From assembly GCA_947467385.1 (NCBI GenBank), contig CANIHJ010000009.1, positions 1 through 38,677 of the forward strand: a stretch of DNA of 38,677 nucleotides. Reading direction: 5' to 3'. Below the pieces are notes generated by a model. The model had not been told where the DNA came from. It did no database searches and worked only from the letters and a program-made list of their open reading frames with translations. Positions 1 through 9,297 of this stretch are shown here, in pieces. Both the position numbers and the translations under genes were made by a program. How positions within the stretch are numbered: the first letter of the stretch is position 1; every line of letters begins with the position of its first letter. The stretch is from Deltaproteobacteria bacterium (GTDB lineage: Bacteria; Bdellovibrionota_C; UBA2361; OMII01).

Positions 1-2003
1 ATCTGGTCGTTCGATGTTCCGGTCTTGCCCGCAACAGGTCGCCCCAACTCCTTTACGCGATACCCGGTGCCGTGGTCGACGACCCCCTTCATCATGTTTG
101 CCATGACAAAGGCGCTGCTGTCGCTAATGACCTGCTGCCCCTTCCCAACCTTTTCAGCCTCGTAGTCGTAGAGCACCTTTCCGTAGCGATCCTTGATCTT
201 GGTGACAAACACCGAGTCAAAGAGAACCCCTTTCGCTGAGAACACTCCATACGCCCTTGTCATCTCAAGTGGCGTCACTTCGCTGCTTCCGAGTGAAATG
301 GAAAGATTTCTTCCAAGCGGGCTCCGGATCCCGAGCAGGCGTGCGTACTGAATCGCGGCATCGACACCTATGCGCGAAACGATGTCGGCAGACACCAGGT
401 TACGGGACTTCTCAAGCGCCGTCCGCAGCGTAATCGGGCCAAGGAACTGCTCGTCGAAATTCGCGGGCGTCCAGAACGTGTCGCCGACCTTGAAGGTTCT
501 CGCCGTATCGATCATGATCGTCGACGGGGTGTAGTGAAACTTATCGATGGCTGCTAGGTAAATGACAGGCTTAAACGATGAGCCCGGCTGGCGAAGGGAC
601 TGGGTGACACGATTAAACTGGCTCTGGTTGTAGTCGTATCCACCCGCCATCGCCCGAACTTCCCCGCTATTCGGATCTACCAGCACAACCGCTCCCTCGA
701 TGTCCGGAGTCTGGTCAAGGACAAACCTGCCGCCCCCCTGCGGCTCCTTCTTTGCGTCCTTGCCGCTAGCGGGCTGGTACTCGCGCCACGCGACCTCTAT
801 GACGTCTCCTGGGCGGATAATCTCGGCGGGCGACCCCGAGCGTGTCGAGTCGTCCGGCAACAGGAGCTTTCGTGCCCATGTGGACTCATTAACGTTGACC
901 GTTATGCTCTCCCCGCCGACGAGCACCTTAGCAGCGCCCTGGGAAATAGAGCGGACGAATGCTGGGTAGGGGGCTTCCCGATCGGAGAATCCCTGGCCAT
1001 ACTTTGCGGCATACTCGCCCTCACTCATCTTTGCGAGCGGGCCACGCCAGCCGCGGCGCTTGTCCACCTCGCGCAGGCCCTTGCGCAACGCGGCTATTGC
1101 CAGGGTGTCGGCACGAACATCAACCGCCGTCGTAACCTCAAGGCCATCGCTGTCAAGATCAAGGTCCTTCCAGTTCTCCTGGAATACGCGGCGAATCTCG
1201 CCTACATAGTAAGGGGACGCGAAGATATTCTGCTGAGAGGCTGGATACAACGCCACTTTTTCGTCAAGCGCATTGTCCATCTGGGCTCGCGTTATGAATC
1301 CCGCCTCGACCATCTGAGTCAGCACTTGCTGTTGGCGCTGGCGCGATTTCTTCGGGTTCTTGAGCGGAGAGTAGCTGCTGGGGGCCTTGGGCAGCCCGGC
1401 AAGTATGGCCGCCTCCGCAAGGGTCAAGGCAGACAGCTCCTTGTGAAAGTAGATCCTGGCTGCAGCCTTGATGCCATACGCCGTATTTCCGAAGAAAATC
1501 TGGTTGAGATAAATCTCAAAAATCTCGTCCTTGGTGAAGCGCCGCTCAAGACGGTACGAGAGGATCGCTTCCTTGCCCTTTCGCACGAAGCTCTTTTCCG
1601 GCGTGAGGAGAAGGTTCTTTACCACCTGCTGCGTGATAGTCGATGCCCCCTGCTTTGCGTTGCCGCTCTGCATGTTCTTGAATACGGCCCGCAGGATGCT
1701 CACCGGATCAACGCCATGGTGGGTGTAAAACGAAGCGTCCTCGGCTGCCAGAAAAGCCTTTCGGACGATGTCGGGAACCTCGTCGAGCTTGGCAGGGTAG
1801 CGCCGCTCCGAGAAGAACTCGGCTATCAGGGTGCCGTCTCGGGCGAGTACACGGGTTACCGCCGCCGGATTGTAGTCCTCGATGCGGGAAAGCCGTGGAA
1901 GGTCCCGCGTCAGATAGAAATACCCCCACGCGGTGAAGAGTGCTGCGACGAGGGCGAGGGAGACGCTCACCGTAAAAATGAGGTAGAAAAGCTTCCTAAA
2001 CAT
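1..2003 (-). CDS. mrcA: Class A (bifunctional) penicillin-binding protein 1A, C-terminus cut by window edge
   Basis: Periplasmic, membrane-anchored enzyme that polymerises lipid II (glycosyltransferase) and cross-links peptidoglycan (transpeptidase). The start is the ATG at 2003, giving about 667 residues inside the window. Residues ~5-25 form one N-terminal membrane segment. The glycosyltransferase domain carries EDASFYTHHGVD from residue 88 and GASTITQQ further on. The transpeptidase domain shows SSFK with the catalytic Ser at about 475, an SRN motif at about 515-520, and KTGT from residue 660 just before the edge. The region between the two domains holds an OB-like insert typical of PBP1A. 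The order of domains and all motifs are intact, so it reads as active. Only the extreme C-terminus is missing. mrcA (ponA) is assigned by domain order; mrcB-type proteins are less likely because of the insert between the domains. It follows an ABC module on the same strand with a 126-base gap. Confidence 0.93.
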   Translation of the reverse strand, partial: MFRKLFYLIFTVSVSLALVAALFTAWGYFYLTRDLPRLSRIEDYNPAAVTRVLARDGTLIAEFFSERRYPAKLDEVPDIVRKAFLAAEDASFYTHHGVDPVSILRAVFKNMQSGNAKQGASTITQQVVKNLLLTPEKSFVRKGKEAILSYRLERRFTKDEIFEIYLNQIFFGNTAYGIKAAARIYFHKELSALTLAEAAILAGLPKAPSSYSPLKNPKKSRQRQQQVLTQMVEAGFITRAQMDNALDEKVALYPASQQNIFASPYYVGEIRRVFQENWKDLDLDSDGLEVTTAVDVRADTLAIAALRKGLREVDKRRGWRGPLAKMSEGEYAAKYGQGFSDREAPYPAFVRSISQGAAKVLVGGESITVNVNESTWARKLLLPDDSTRSGSPAEIIRPGDVIEVAWREYQPASGKDAKKEPQGGGRFVLDQTPDIEGAVVLVDPNSGEVRAMAGGYDYNQSQFNRVTQSLRQPGSSFKPVIYLAAIDKFHYTPSTIMIDTARTFKVGDTFWTPANFDEQFLGPITLRTALEKSRNLVSADIVSRIGVDAAIQYARLLGIRSPLGRNLSISLGSSEVTPLEMTRAYGVFSAKGVLFDSVFVTKIKDRYGKVLYDYEAEKVGKGQQVISDSSAFVMANMMKGVVDHGTGYRVKELGRPVAGKTGTSNDQ

Positions 2004-2129
2004 CGAACATCAGGTTATCCGTCCTCCGTTCGGGAGGAAAGGTCCAGAACCCAAAAAGAGGGGCTTGGCAGTATGGCTGACGCTGTTGAGAAGTCCCCTG
2101 GGGCCTCGCGGAATCCCTTCCGCTGCCGC

Positions 2130-3575
2130 CTACTTCTGAGCTACTGCAGGAGCTGGGGTCTCAAGGGGCACAAGCGCCTCCTCGTGCGGAACAATTCGCT
2201 TTGCCTCAACATCCCGGATGAGAACTACCGGCCCCTGCTCCCCGATTCGGGCGTAGCGCTCCGGCCCCGATGTGCCCGAGACCTCCTTGCCCACCGTCAC
2301 GGTCACTGTCTCCTTGGCATCCCCCTTCTTAGTAATCACGAGGGCAACAAACGGCATGGAAAAGGCATCCGCCGGAACTGCTCCCGGCTCTGGAAAGCCG
2401 CTCGCCCTGAGGGCAACAACATCCCGAAGATACTCCTCCACAAAGACAGGGTCACTCAGCTTGCCATTCACGTTCCAGTCTGTCTCGTTAGTCGCGATCT
2501 CAACCGGCAACGCACCGTCTGATGTCGCCGCACGCAGGGTGTAGATATCACGCTCGCCAAACATGAAGAGCCGATTCTCCCGCAGGTCATCCACTCCCTT
2601 CGTGAGGCCAGAGAAACCCGATTCCTCGTCGACGCTGAAAACCGAAGGGGCTCCGTCGTAGAAAAAGTAGCCGCCTTTTCCTCCTTCTCCCGCGGAAGCA
2701 ACCACTCTTCGGCTTACAGGCTCAATCCCTGGCCGAAGCGACACATCAACCGCCACATCCGGCTTGTCGAGGCGAAAGCGGCCCAAATCCCCCTGCTGCC
2801 CGTCGAGGAACTCCTTTACCGAAAGCTCGCCAAGCGCTGAAACAAGGGAGCTCATGGCTTCCGCCGATGCCGGCAGGTCCTTCGGCTCCGCAATACGCCA
2901 CTCTCCGACGGCTGGCTGCGTGATTTTAACTTTTCCCCGAGGCGTCGTGACGACAACCTCACGCACATCCGAAGGCTGGATGACGAGCGGGTTCCTTGAG
3001 CGCACATCTTTCGAGGACTTGTTGAGCGAGGAGAATGCCGCTGCGTCCATCAGGTAGATACCCCCGCGCCCCGACACCTTGGCATAACGCCGATTTTCGA
3101 GATACGCATTCTCTTTGCCGAATGCCACCTCCGTCTGGCTGCCGGCCTTGTCGACAACTGTCATGGTCAGCACTGGCTTATCGAGTCCATACACCGAGAA
3201 ATCAGCCGACTGGTCTTTCTCCGAGAGCGGGCCGGTGATCTGGAGAGCCGCAACCGCTTTTGCAAGCTCGCTTACCACTTGCTCGTCAAGCGGCGCGTTT
3301 TTAAGCTCCTCAACCTCCCATATAGCCGCGGAAGCAGCATTCTTCGAAGAGGGTTCGCCCTGCGCGGGGCCGGTCATCTTTTGAATGAGATGGTAGGGAG
3401 CGCTGCCCTCCCCGCTCACTACTATCCCTATGCGCCCTATATCGTTGGGCTCAAGCCCTCGGAAAACCGGCTGGGTCGCAGCACGGCTCTCCCGCTTCGG
3501 AATTGACACCTTCGAAAGATACATCGCCGACGCGGCGAGAATGACAGCGAGAATGAGCGTTTTGCGCAGATTCAT
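2130..3575 (-). CDS. DUF4340 domain protein of a GldAFG-type ABC module
   Basis: A 481-residue protein with one N-terminal membrane segment (residues ~5-21) and a large extracytoplasmic region made of repeated beta-rich units of the DUF4340 type. Recurrent patterns such as DIGRIGIVV, DVREVVVTTP and the 'W.v..p' strands are visible. The start chosen is the ATG at 3575 because GGAGG lies six bases upstream of it. An in-frame upstream start at 3635 would overlap the preceding gene. It is the last gene of a four-gene run (ATPase, permease, GldG-like, DUF4340), 32 bases after the GldG-like gene. In known genomes DUF4340 proteins accompany such ABC-2 systems, but the transported substrate is not established. 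Membership of the module is well supported; the biochemical role is unknown. Confidence 0.82.
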   Translation of the reverse strand: MNLRKTLILAVILAASAMYLSKVSIPKRESRAATQPVFRGLEPNDIGRIGIVVSGEGSAPYHLIQKMTGPAQGEPSSKNAASAAIWEVEELKNAPLDEQVVSELAKAVAALQITGPLSEKDQSADFSVYGLDKPVLTMTVVDKAGSQTEVAFGKENAYLENRRYAKVSGRGGIYLMDAAAFSSLNKSSKDVRSRNPLVIQPSDVREVVVTTPRGKVKITQPAVGEWRIAEPKDLPASAEAMSSLVSALGELSVKEFLDGQQGDLGRFRLDKPDVAVDVSLRPGIEPVSRRVVASAGEGGKGGYFFYDGAPSVFSVDEESGFSGLTKGVDDLRENRLFMFGERDIYTLRAATSDGALPVEIATNETDWNVNGKLSDPVFVEEYLRDVVALRASGFPEPGAVPADAFSMPFVALVITKKGDAKETVTVTVGKEVSGTSGPERYARIGEQGPVVLIRDVEAKRIVPHEEALVPLETPAPAVAQK

Positions 3576-3607
3576 TGCACCTCCGGCCCAACGGGCACCG
3601 TTTATCG

Positions 3608-5218
3608 TTACGCGAGCATGATCCGACGTCTCCACCAGACGAAGAGCCCGAAGATAAGAATAACCTCGGGGCCGATAAAGCTCAGCGCGAGGATGATGCT
3701 GTACGTTGTCTGGGCGAAGGGCGAGCTCGATGCTTTAATCTTCTTTGGCCCAATCGCAATGCTGCCCTCCTCGCCTACAACCCAATTCATGACGTTGAGC
3801 GCGAGGTCACGGTTCCCGTACAGGCTGAAATTGCCGTTCTCAAGCCACGAGGCATCTCCGAACACGACGACTCTCGTCTGCGGCTCAATCCCCTCCTCTT
3901 TGCCTCCCTCCTGCTTCGGAAGCCTCTTCTCATATGCCACCGCAATCGACACCGGCCCCTTGAGGTCCTCGGGATCGAGCGACGCTTCAGGATTCTCAGT
4001 CTTGAGGAGCGCATCGAGGTTTTTCTCTGCCCATGACTTCGGGCCAGACTTCACGATTTCCGTCATCGTGACGCCAGCCGGGCTGTCTTTTGGCGCAGTG
4101 ACGCTCGTCGAGAACGTAAATACAGGCGGCTCAACCTGGCTCATCTTGCTCGTTATGGCGTGCGGGCTGAAGGACTGTGCCACAAATTGCACGCCAAGCT
4201 GCGGGCCGGCAAAGAGCCGCAGCTGCTCGTCAAGGATAACGTCGCGGCCAACATCGATGCTGAAAGCTTTGGCGATGAGCCTCACGTCATCGTTGTCACG
4301 ATCCTCCCCGTTCGCGAGGAGAACAAGCCGGCCGCCCTTCTCCGCGTACTGAATCAGCGCCTCGCGCTCGGTCTCCTGGAGCGGCCGCTTCGGGGCCGCA
4401 AGGATGACTGCGGCAGCATCAGCCGGCATGGAACCAGACTGAGCCAGCAGGAGTCCCTCGATGTTGACGTGCTCGTCATTGAGCCCGTCAGCAAACTCCT
4501 TCATTCCGCCCTGGTTCGCCGACTGGAGGCTTGGCTCCCCATGGCCCTGCACGTAGTAGAACTTTTTTGCTGCGCCCCGCGAGAGCTTCACGATGGCGTT
4601 TGTGATCGACTGCTCGTCGACCGCATTCAGTCGGCTTACGGCTTTTGCGCTTCCCTCACCGTACTCGATGTAGAGGAGGTTGCCGGGCTTCATGCCCAGC
4701 TGGTCGATCTCAACGGGACGGGCTGCTGGGTCGATAATCTCGACACTCACCTTCTTGTCGTTATTGTACTTATAGAGGTTAAGCAACTGCCGAGTCTGAT
4801 TCTTGTCCTGCACCTGAGGATTGTCGATGGCGATAAGCTTAACCGGCGCCGCCAGCGCGGAAACAACCTTCACCGACTTCTCGGAAAGGCTGTACACACC
4901 CTCGGAAGTAAGGTCCAAGCGCTTGTCGTTCATCGCGGCATAGATGTTTGCAACAACCAAGAGGCCCACGAAGACCGCCGTGTAGAGCGCAACATTGTAG
5001 CCGAAGCGGGCTGTGCGGCCGGAGATGACGGCTGTCGCCTTCGAAAAGCTCGAAAGGCCAGACGTTACGGCCCACGCCACAAGGCATAGCGCCCCCACAA
5101 CAAGGTGCAGGACAATAAGGGGCTGCTCAAGAAACGAGCCGACGATTACCGCTCCCAACACCCCAAAGAGCAGGAGCACGGTTCCGATGTACCCAAAGAA
5201 GCGAAGCGCCATTTCCAT
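3608..5218 (-). CDS. GldG-like ABC-2 auxiliary protein (ABC_transp_aux family)
   Basis: A 536-residue membrane protein. It has three hydrophobic segments in the first ~95 residues (about 8-30, 33-52, 74-94), then a long soluble domain, then a C-terminal membrane segment (about 505-528) ending in RRR. The soluble part begins with the DLTSEGVYSLSEKS stretch typical of GldG-like proteins and contains a Rossmann-like section with YVQGHGEP and AEKGGRLVLLANG. AGGAGA lies at good distance before the ATG at 5218. The family partners the GldF permease; in Bacteroidetes the trio is tied to gliding, elsewhere to unidentified export or envelope functions. Neighbours on both sides belong to the same module. 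Confidence 0.88.
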   Translation of the reverse strand: MEMALRFFGYIGTVLLLFGVLGAVIVGSFLEQPLIVLHLVVGALCLVAWAVTSGLSSFSKATAVISGRTARFGYNVALYTAVFVGLLVVANIYAAMNDKRLDLTSEGVYSLSEKSVKVVSALAAPVKLIAIDNPQVQDKNQTRQLLNLYKYNNDKKVSVEIIDPAARPVEIDQLGMKPGNLLYIEYGEGSAKAVSRLNAVDEQSITNAIVKLSRGAAKKFYYVQGHGEPSLQSANQGGMKEFADGLNDEHVNIEGLLLAQSGSMPADAAAVILAAPKRPLQETEREALIQYAEKGGRLVLLANGEDRDNDDVRLIAKAFSIDVGRDVILDEQLRLFAGPQLGVQFVAQSFSPHAITSKMSQVEPPVFTFSTSVTAPKDSPAGVTMTEIVKSGPKSWAEKNLDALLKTENPEASLDPEDLKGPVSIAVAYEKRLPKQEGGKEEGIEPQTRVVVFGDASWLENGNFSLYGNRDLALNVMNWVVGEEGSIAIGPKKIKASSSPFAQTTYSIILALSFIGPEVILIFGLFVWWRRRIMLA

Positions 5219-5244
5219 GCTGAATGTCTCCTAAATGTAACCGA

Positions 5245-6015
5245 CTACCGCCACCTGAGCGCGTCGAGCGCCCGCTGCGAGAGGAAGAGCCCAAGCGTTA
5301 TCATGCTCACGAAATAGACCGTCGCCTTGAGCGTAACAACCCCGCGAACGAAGTCTTGAACCTGGTCAACTGGTGAGAGGTAGCGCAGCACATCTGCGAC
5401 GGTGCCGTCGAGGGACTCCGCCGGAGCCTGAATCACGTACAGGAGAAGAAGCGTCACCATGCTGCTGACGCCGGCCACGATCTGGTTCTCCGTAAAGGAG
5501 GAAACCGCCATGCCGATGCTCGCAAAGCCCAAAGTGCAGAGCAGCACTCCAACAAAACCCGACAGAATCGGCGGCACCTCAGGCGCCCCGTACACAATGA
5601 GAAGCAGCGGAAAGATAAACGAGATGCTGAGCATGGCAAAGATAATGACAGCCAAGCTCAAAAACTTCCCCATAACTATCTCAAACACCGAGACCGGAGA
5701 GGTGAGAAGCAGTTCAAAGGTTCCGCGCCGCTTGTCCTCAGCCACGATGCGCATCGTAAGAAGCGGAACGAGGAAGACCAGAATTACTATCATCGTCTGG
5801 TATACCCCTTCGATAATCGTCTGGTTGAGGTTGGGAAGCGGCATGCCACGCATCGAAAGGTATGCCGACATCTGGTACATCCGCAGGAAGAGCGAGAAGT
5901 AGTTGAAGAAGAAGAAGCCGACGAGGAGCGTAAACCCCGTAATGACGAAGTACGCTATGGGAGACACGAAGAACGAGAGCAGCTCACGCTTGCAGATTGC
6001 GATAATGTTTCGCAT
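5245..6015 (-). CDS. ABC-2 type transporter permease (GldF-like)
   Basis: A 256-residue integral membrane protein with about six hydrophobic segments (first at ~13-37, last at ~230-250). The conserved ABC-2 stretch MRIVAEDKRRGTFELLLTSP lies near the middle, including the E-x-x-x-G-T-x-E-x-L-L signature of GldF/NosY-type permeases. AGGGGAA precedes the ATG. It sits 17 bases after the ATPase gene and 26 bases before the GldG-like gene, so the three are clearly co-transcribed. The expected role is the membrane channel of the complex. The gldF symbol is not assigned because gliding is not shown here. Confidence 0.9.
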   Translation of the reverse strand: MRNIIAICKRELLSFFVSPIAYFVITGFTLLVGFFFFNYFSLFLRMYQMSAYLSMRGMPLPNLNQTIIEGVYQTMIVILVFLVPLLTMRIVAEDKRRGTFELLLTSPVSVFEIVMGKFLSLAVIIFAMLSISFIFPLLLIVYGAPEVPPILSGFVGVLLCTLGFASIGMAVSSFTENQIVAGVSSMVTLLLLYVIQAPAESLDGTVADVLRYLSPVDQVQDFVRGVVTLKATVYFVSMITLGLFLSQRALDALRWR

Positions 6016-6032
6016 GACGATTCCCCTTTACC

Positions 6033-6779
6033 TTATGCACCCTGGTTTACGCACGCCGCAGCATCAACAACCTCGTCGTGACTGACGCTCTCAAGGAAGA
6101 CCTGCTCCAAGCTCTTGTCGCGGGTGAGATCCGAGAGTCGGCTCTCCATGACCACGCGACCTCGGCTAATGATGACCACCTTGTTGCAGACCATCGAAAC
6201 CTCTGGAAGGATGTGAGTGCTCAGGAGCACCGTGTGGTCCTGCCCAAGCGACTTAATGAGCTGGCGGATCTCGATAATCTGCCTCGGGTCAAGGCCGCTT
6301 GTCGGCTCATCGAGAATGATCACCTGCGGATGGTGAATGATGGCCTGGGCAAGTCCAACTCTCTGCCGATATCCGCGCGAGAGGTGCTGGCACAGCTTAT
6401 TGCGAACATCCTTGATAAAGCACCGCTCCAGGACCTCGTCGATACGCGAGGCGAGCTGGGCACGGGCTACGCCCTTAATTTCGCCCACGAACTTTAGGTA
6501 CTCGCGAACGGTCATCTCGCCGTACAGCGGCGGATTCTCCGGCAAGTAACCGATTCGGCGCCTCACCTCGTCGGCTTGGGCTATGACATCGTACCCCGCA
6601 ACCGTTGCGGTGCCCGACGTCGGCGGAAGGTATGTGGAGAGCATCCGAATAGTGGTCGTTTTTCCGGCGCCGTTGGGCCCAAGAAACCCCACGATATCCC
6701 CCTTAGCGGCGCTGAAGCTCACGTCAATAACCGCCTTGTAATCCCCGTAGCTCTTGCAAAGATTTTTTACCTCTATCAT
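6033..6779 (-). CDS. ABC transporter ATP-binding protein (GldA-like)
   Basis: A 248-residue ATPase subunit. Walker A GPNGAGKTT is at residues 34-42, the ABC signature LSRGYRQR at 133-140, Walker B VIILDEP at 153-159, and the H-loop STH at about 190-193. The GYRQRVGLAQA variant of the signature is typical of the GldA/NatA/CcmA-like group that pairs with ABC-2 permeases. It is the first gene of the minus-strand module and lies behind a 232-base gap that probably holds the module promoter; on the minus strand there is TTGAAA near 6955, but no convincing -10 at standard spacing. It supplies ATP hydrolysis for the adjoining permease. Confidence 0.94.
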   Translation of the reverse strand: MIEVKNLCKSYGDYKAVIDVSFSAAKGDIVGFLGPNGAGKTTTIRMLSTYLPPTSGTATVAGYDVIAQADEVRRRIGYLPENPPLYGEMTVREYLKFVGEIKGVARAQLASRIDEVLERCFIKDVRNKLCQHLSRGYRQRVGLAQAIIHHPQVIILDEPTSGLDPRQIIEIRQLIKSLGQDHTVLLSTHILPEVSMVCNKVVIISRGRVVMESRLSDLTRDKSLEQVFLESVSHDEVVDAAACVNQGA

Positions 6780-7011
6780 CTGTCTCTCTCTAATATCCTT
6801 GCCCGCTCACATGACCCTTCCACGATGTGGCACCGGGCTGCCGCTGCTCTTTTAACGGCGTCGTTGCAGCCCTAGGGGACTAACGACTCTAAAAGACTGA
6901 GTAATTCTAGGCGGCAGCCTTTTGCTATAGTGGTCATTCCCCAGCCAAATTTCAAGATAAATTCCGAGAACGCCGAGCAGCGGCAGAACTCCCGAGTCCC
7001 TGCCCTCGCCG

Positions 7012-9288
7012 CTAGCGGTTACCAAAAAGCGACTGGGCTACACCTTGAAGCTCAACTTCAGGGAAATCCTTCATCGATGGAAGCATGGCTATCAGCGCGG
7101 CCCGAACCTGATCCACGTCACCGTACCTGCCGCTGCGAATTCCCTCCTGCACGGCAACCGCCGCGACCCCGAAGGCGAAGCTGCTGAGGCGGACGCTGAA
7201 GTCGGCCGCTGTTGAAAGGTATACCCGTCGATGCAGCTTCGCCACTGGAAATACTCTGCCGAGCCCGGGGTGATAAAGCGATATCCCCTCCGGCTGCTCG
7301 TGCGAAAACCACTTCGCCCCAACCGCTGCCGCAACCACGCTTGCGAAGTACATCGATACCTCAAGAACGAAGCTCTCCATGCTCTCCCCGACGAGGCTCT
7401 CCATGCCGGGCTTGACCGTTGCCTCGGGCTCAAAGCAGGCCTCTACTACTCGGTCCATCTCCTCAAGGTCTCCAAGCCCCCCGGTCAGCACCGCCCCCAT
7501 CTCCGTCAGGCGCTTTTTGCCCTTCGCCGCGCTTGCAAGAAACTCCTCGACCTCCTGGCCGGTCGCCATCTCCCACCACCGCGGGGCGGGGACGGAGCTA
7601 AGCAAATTCCCAACGCCCTGGATCTCTGCGACTATTGACTCAAGAGAGGAAAAATTGTCGCCACTCGCCCCAAGCAAGATGCGATCCCTTACGAACGCCT
7701 CGATAGGAATTCGCGTGTGGCTCTTTGAGAGCTGAATCGTGAGGTGGCTAGGCGAGATGTCACCCCAGGTGCCGGCCTTCTGCTCAACCAAGACATCCCC
7801 CAGGTAGAGCGCTAGAACCCGGGAAACGACAGACACATCTAGCTTGCCCAGCGCGCCCCACTGGCCCTCATGCGGGAAGTCTCCCGCAGGCGCAAAGCGG
7901 TTAATAAAGTCATCGAGAAGGGCAAAGTCACCGAGGTCGCGCCGCAGCGGTAACCTCCACGACTCAACGACCGTCCACGCCGCGCTTCGCGCAACGGAGA
8001 AATCTCCGCTCAACAGGTCGGCGACGCCCCCCTCCATCTCAGTCCCCACTTGTGCGGTCTTCGGGGCAAGATGAGCAGCGATATCCTCCCTGAGCTTCGC
8101 AGTTGACGTCGGGGCGAGCTTCTCAAGGATACGTAGCTCCTCCTCCGCTTCCCGGCCCCGACCCGCCGCGCACAAGACCCTCACGAGAGCATCCCGCGCC
8201 GAGAACCGATCCCGCTGAAAGAGCGATTGCCTGAGCGATACCTCCGCCTGTCCAAGCGCACCCAGGCGCCCAAAGACAGTGCCAGCATGGAACGACGCCT
8301 CAGCCGCGCCGAAGCCTCCTCGCTTAGCAACAGCCTCAAAGTTCTTCAGGGCCTCGCCAAGCCCGTCCTCGTCGCCGCTCGGATAGGACAATCCACGGTG
8401 GGCTATCCCGCGAACAAGGTACGACTCCGCGTAGCCCTCGTCCTTAGAAATGGCAAGCGTTGCCGCATCGATGGCGCGACTGAAGTCTCCGGTCATGTTG
8501 TACGAGCGGCCGAGCTCGCACGCAGCTAGTGCCCCTATCTCTTCATTGAATGTGAGCGTATGCAGGATCGTCCGAGCCTCGTTCATCTGCTTGAGGAGAA
8601 GGCGAAACCTCGCTGCGAGAAGCATCGAATGCGGCGACGCTCCTCCACGCTCTGGATACTCTTCATACGCCTCAAGCGCCTCTTCCGGCAGGCCAAGAAA
8701 GCTGAGGCTAAGAAGCTCCACAAACCAGGCCTTTTTTAGGTCACCTTTACCCGACTCTCGGCACTTCCTGGCGAGGTAGTAGGCCTCAAAGATCGATCCG
8801 CCCCGGAATGCGCTCTCTGCCTGGGCAATCGGGTCTGCCATCTTTTTCTTTCCGGTGCCCAGCATTCCGAGGATAAGGGCTATCTCCGGCCTATCGAGAT
8901 ATATGGCTGCCCCATCATCGCTCGGCAGCACAGACGAAATTCCTGCCTGTAGCTCAGACACGCCCTCCAGCTCCCCGCACGGCCGGATTGCAACACCGGA
9001 AACTTCCTGTATGTGGAAGAAGGCCCGCTCAAGCGCCACCGCAGCCGGAACAGGTACGCACTGGGCGCCTTGGGTTCTTAAGGCGCCGAGTGAAAATACT
9101 ATCGTCTTGGCCTCGGCTTTCTCCGGGAACCAGATGTCGTCGATGGCCCTAACGCCAAGCTCGTCGAATGGCCCCCACTGCCGCCCTGCATCGTATGGCG
9201 CAATCTCGTGAGCAACAACATCAAGCACCGGAAGCTTTGAGAGCTTAAGCGCCTCCAGGCTGGCGATCGTGCGCGTCTTCGTTGGCAT
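7012..9288 (-). CDS. Large TPR protein with a duplicated C-terminal domain, function unknown
   Basis: A 758-residue soluble protein without signal peptide. Residues 1-150 form an unrecognised domain rich in acidic and aromatic positions. About 150-400 consist of helical TPR-like repeats, with typical patterns such as ACELGRSYNMTGDFSRAIDA and AEASFHAGTVFGRLGALGQA. The C-terminal half contains two related blocks, about 487-553 and 640-715. Each has a hydrophobic helix ending in a small residue plus V (ALYLGDVL; SMYFASVV), then G-x-W, a strand, a proline-containing turn and a second helix. The gene starts 9 bases after the lysS stop, so it is probably translated from the lysS transcript. The Shine-Dalgarno sequence is poor. 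I do not recognise a function; the repeats suggest a protein-protein scaffold. Confidence 0.75.
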   Translation of the reverse strand: MPTKTRTIASLEALKLSKLPVLDVVAHEIAPYDAGRQWGPFDELGVRAIDDIWFPEKAEAKTIVFSLGALRTQGAQCVPVPAAVALERAFFHIQEVSGVAIRPCGELEGVSELQAGISSVLPSDDGAAIYLDRPEIALILGMLGTGKKKMADPIAQAESAFRGGSIFEAYYLARKCRESGKGDLKKAWFVELLSLSFLGLPEEALEAYEEYPERGGASPHSMLLAARFRLLLKQMNEARTILHTLTFNEEIGALAACELGRSYNMTGDFSRAIDAATLAISKDEGYAESYLVRGIAHRGLSYPSGDEDGLGEALKNFEAVAKRGGFGAAEASFHAGTVFGRLGALGQAEVSLRQSLFQRDRFSARDALVRVLCAAGRGREAEEELRILEKLAPTSTAKLREDIAAHLAPKTAQVGTEMEGGVADLLSGDFSVARSAAWTVVESWRLPLRRDLGDFALLDDFINRFAPAGDFPHEGQWGALGKLDVSVVSRVLALYLGDVLVEQKAGTWGDISPSHLTIQLSKSHTRIPIEAFVRDRILLGASGDNFSSLESIVAEIQGVGNLLSSVPAPRWWEMATGQEVEEFLASAAKGKKRLTEMGAVLTGGLGDLEEMDRVVEACFEPEATVKPGMESLVGESMESFVLEVSMYFASVVAAAVGAKWFSHEQPEGISLYHPGLGRVFPVAKLHRRVYLSTAADFSVRLSSFAFGVAAVAVQEGIRSGRYGDVDQVRAALIAMLPSMKDFPEVELQGVAQSLFGNR

Positions 9289-9297
9289 GTGTGCAGC

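Noticed and set aside
1326-2522. 398-codon plus-strand reading frame opposite the PBP and DUF4340 genes
   Set aside because: It lies antisense to two clear genes, its translation has no family pattern, and it spans the boundary between them. It reflects codon bias in high-GC coding DNA.
4160-5089. 309-codon plus-strand frame opposite the GldG-like gene
   Set aside because: Antisense to a convincing membrane-protein gene and without recognisable motifs or its own ribosome site.
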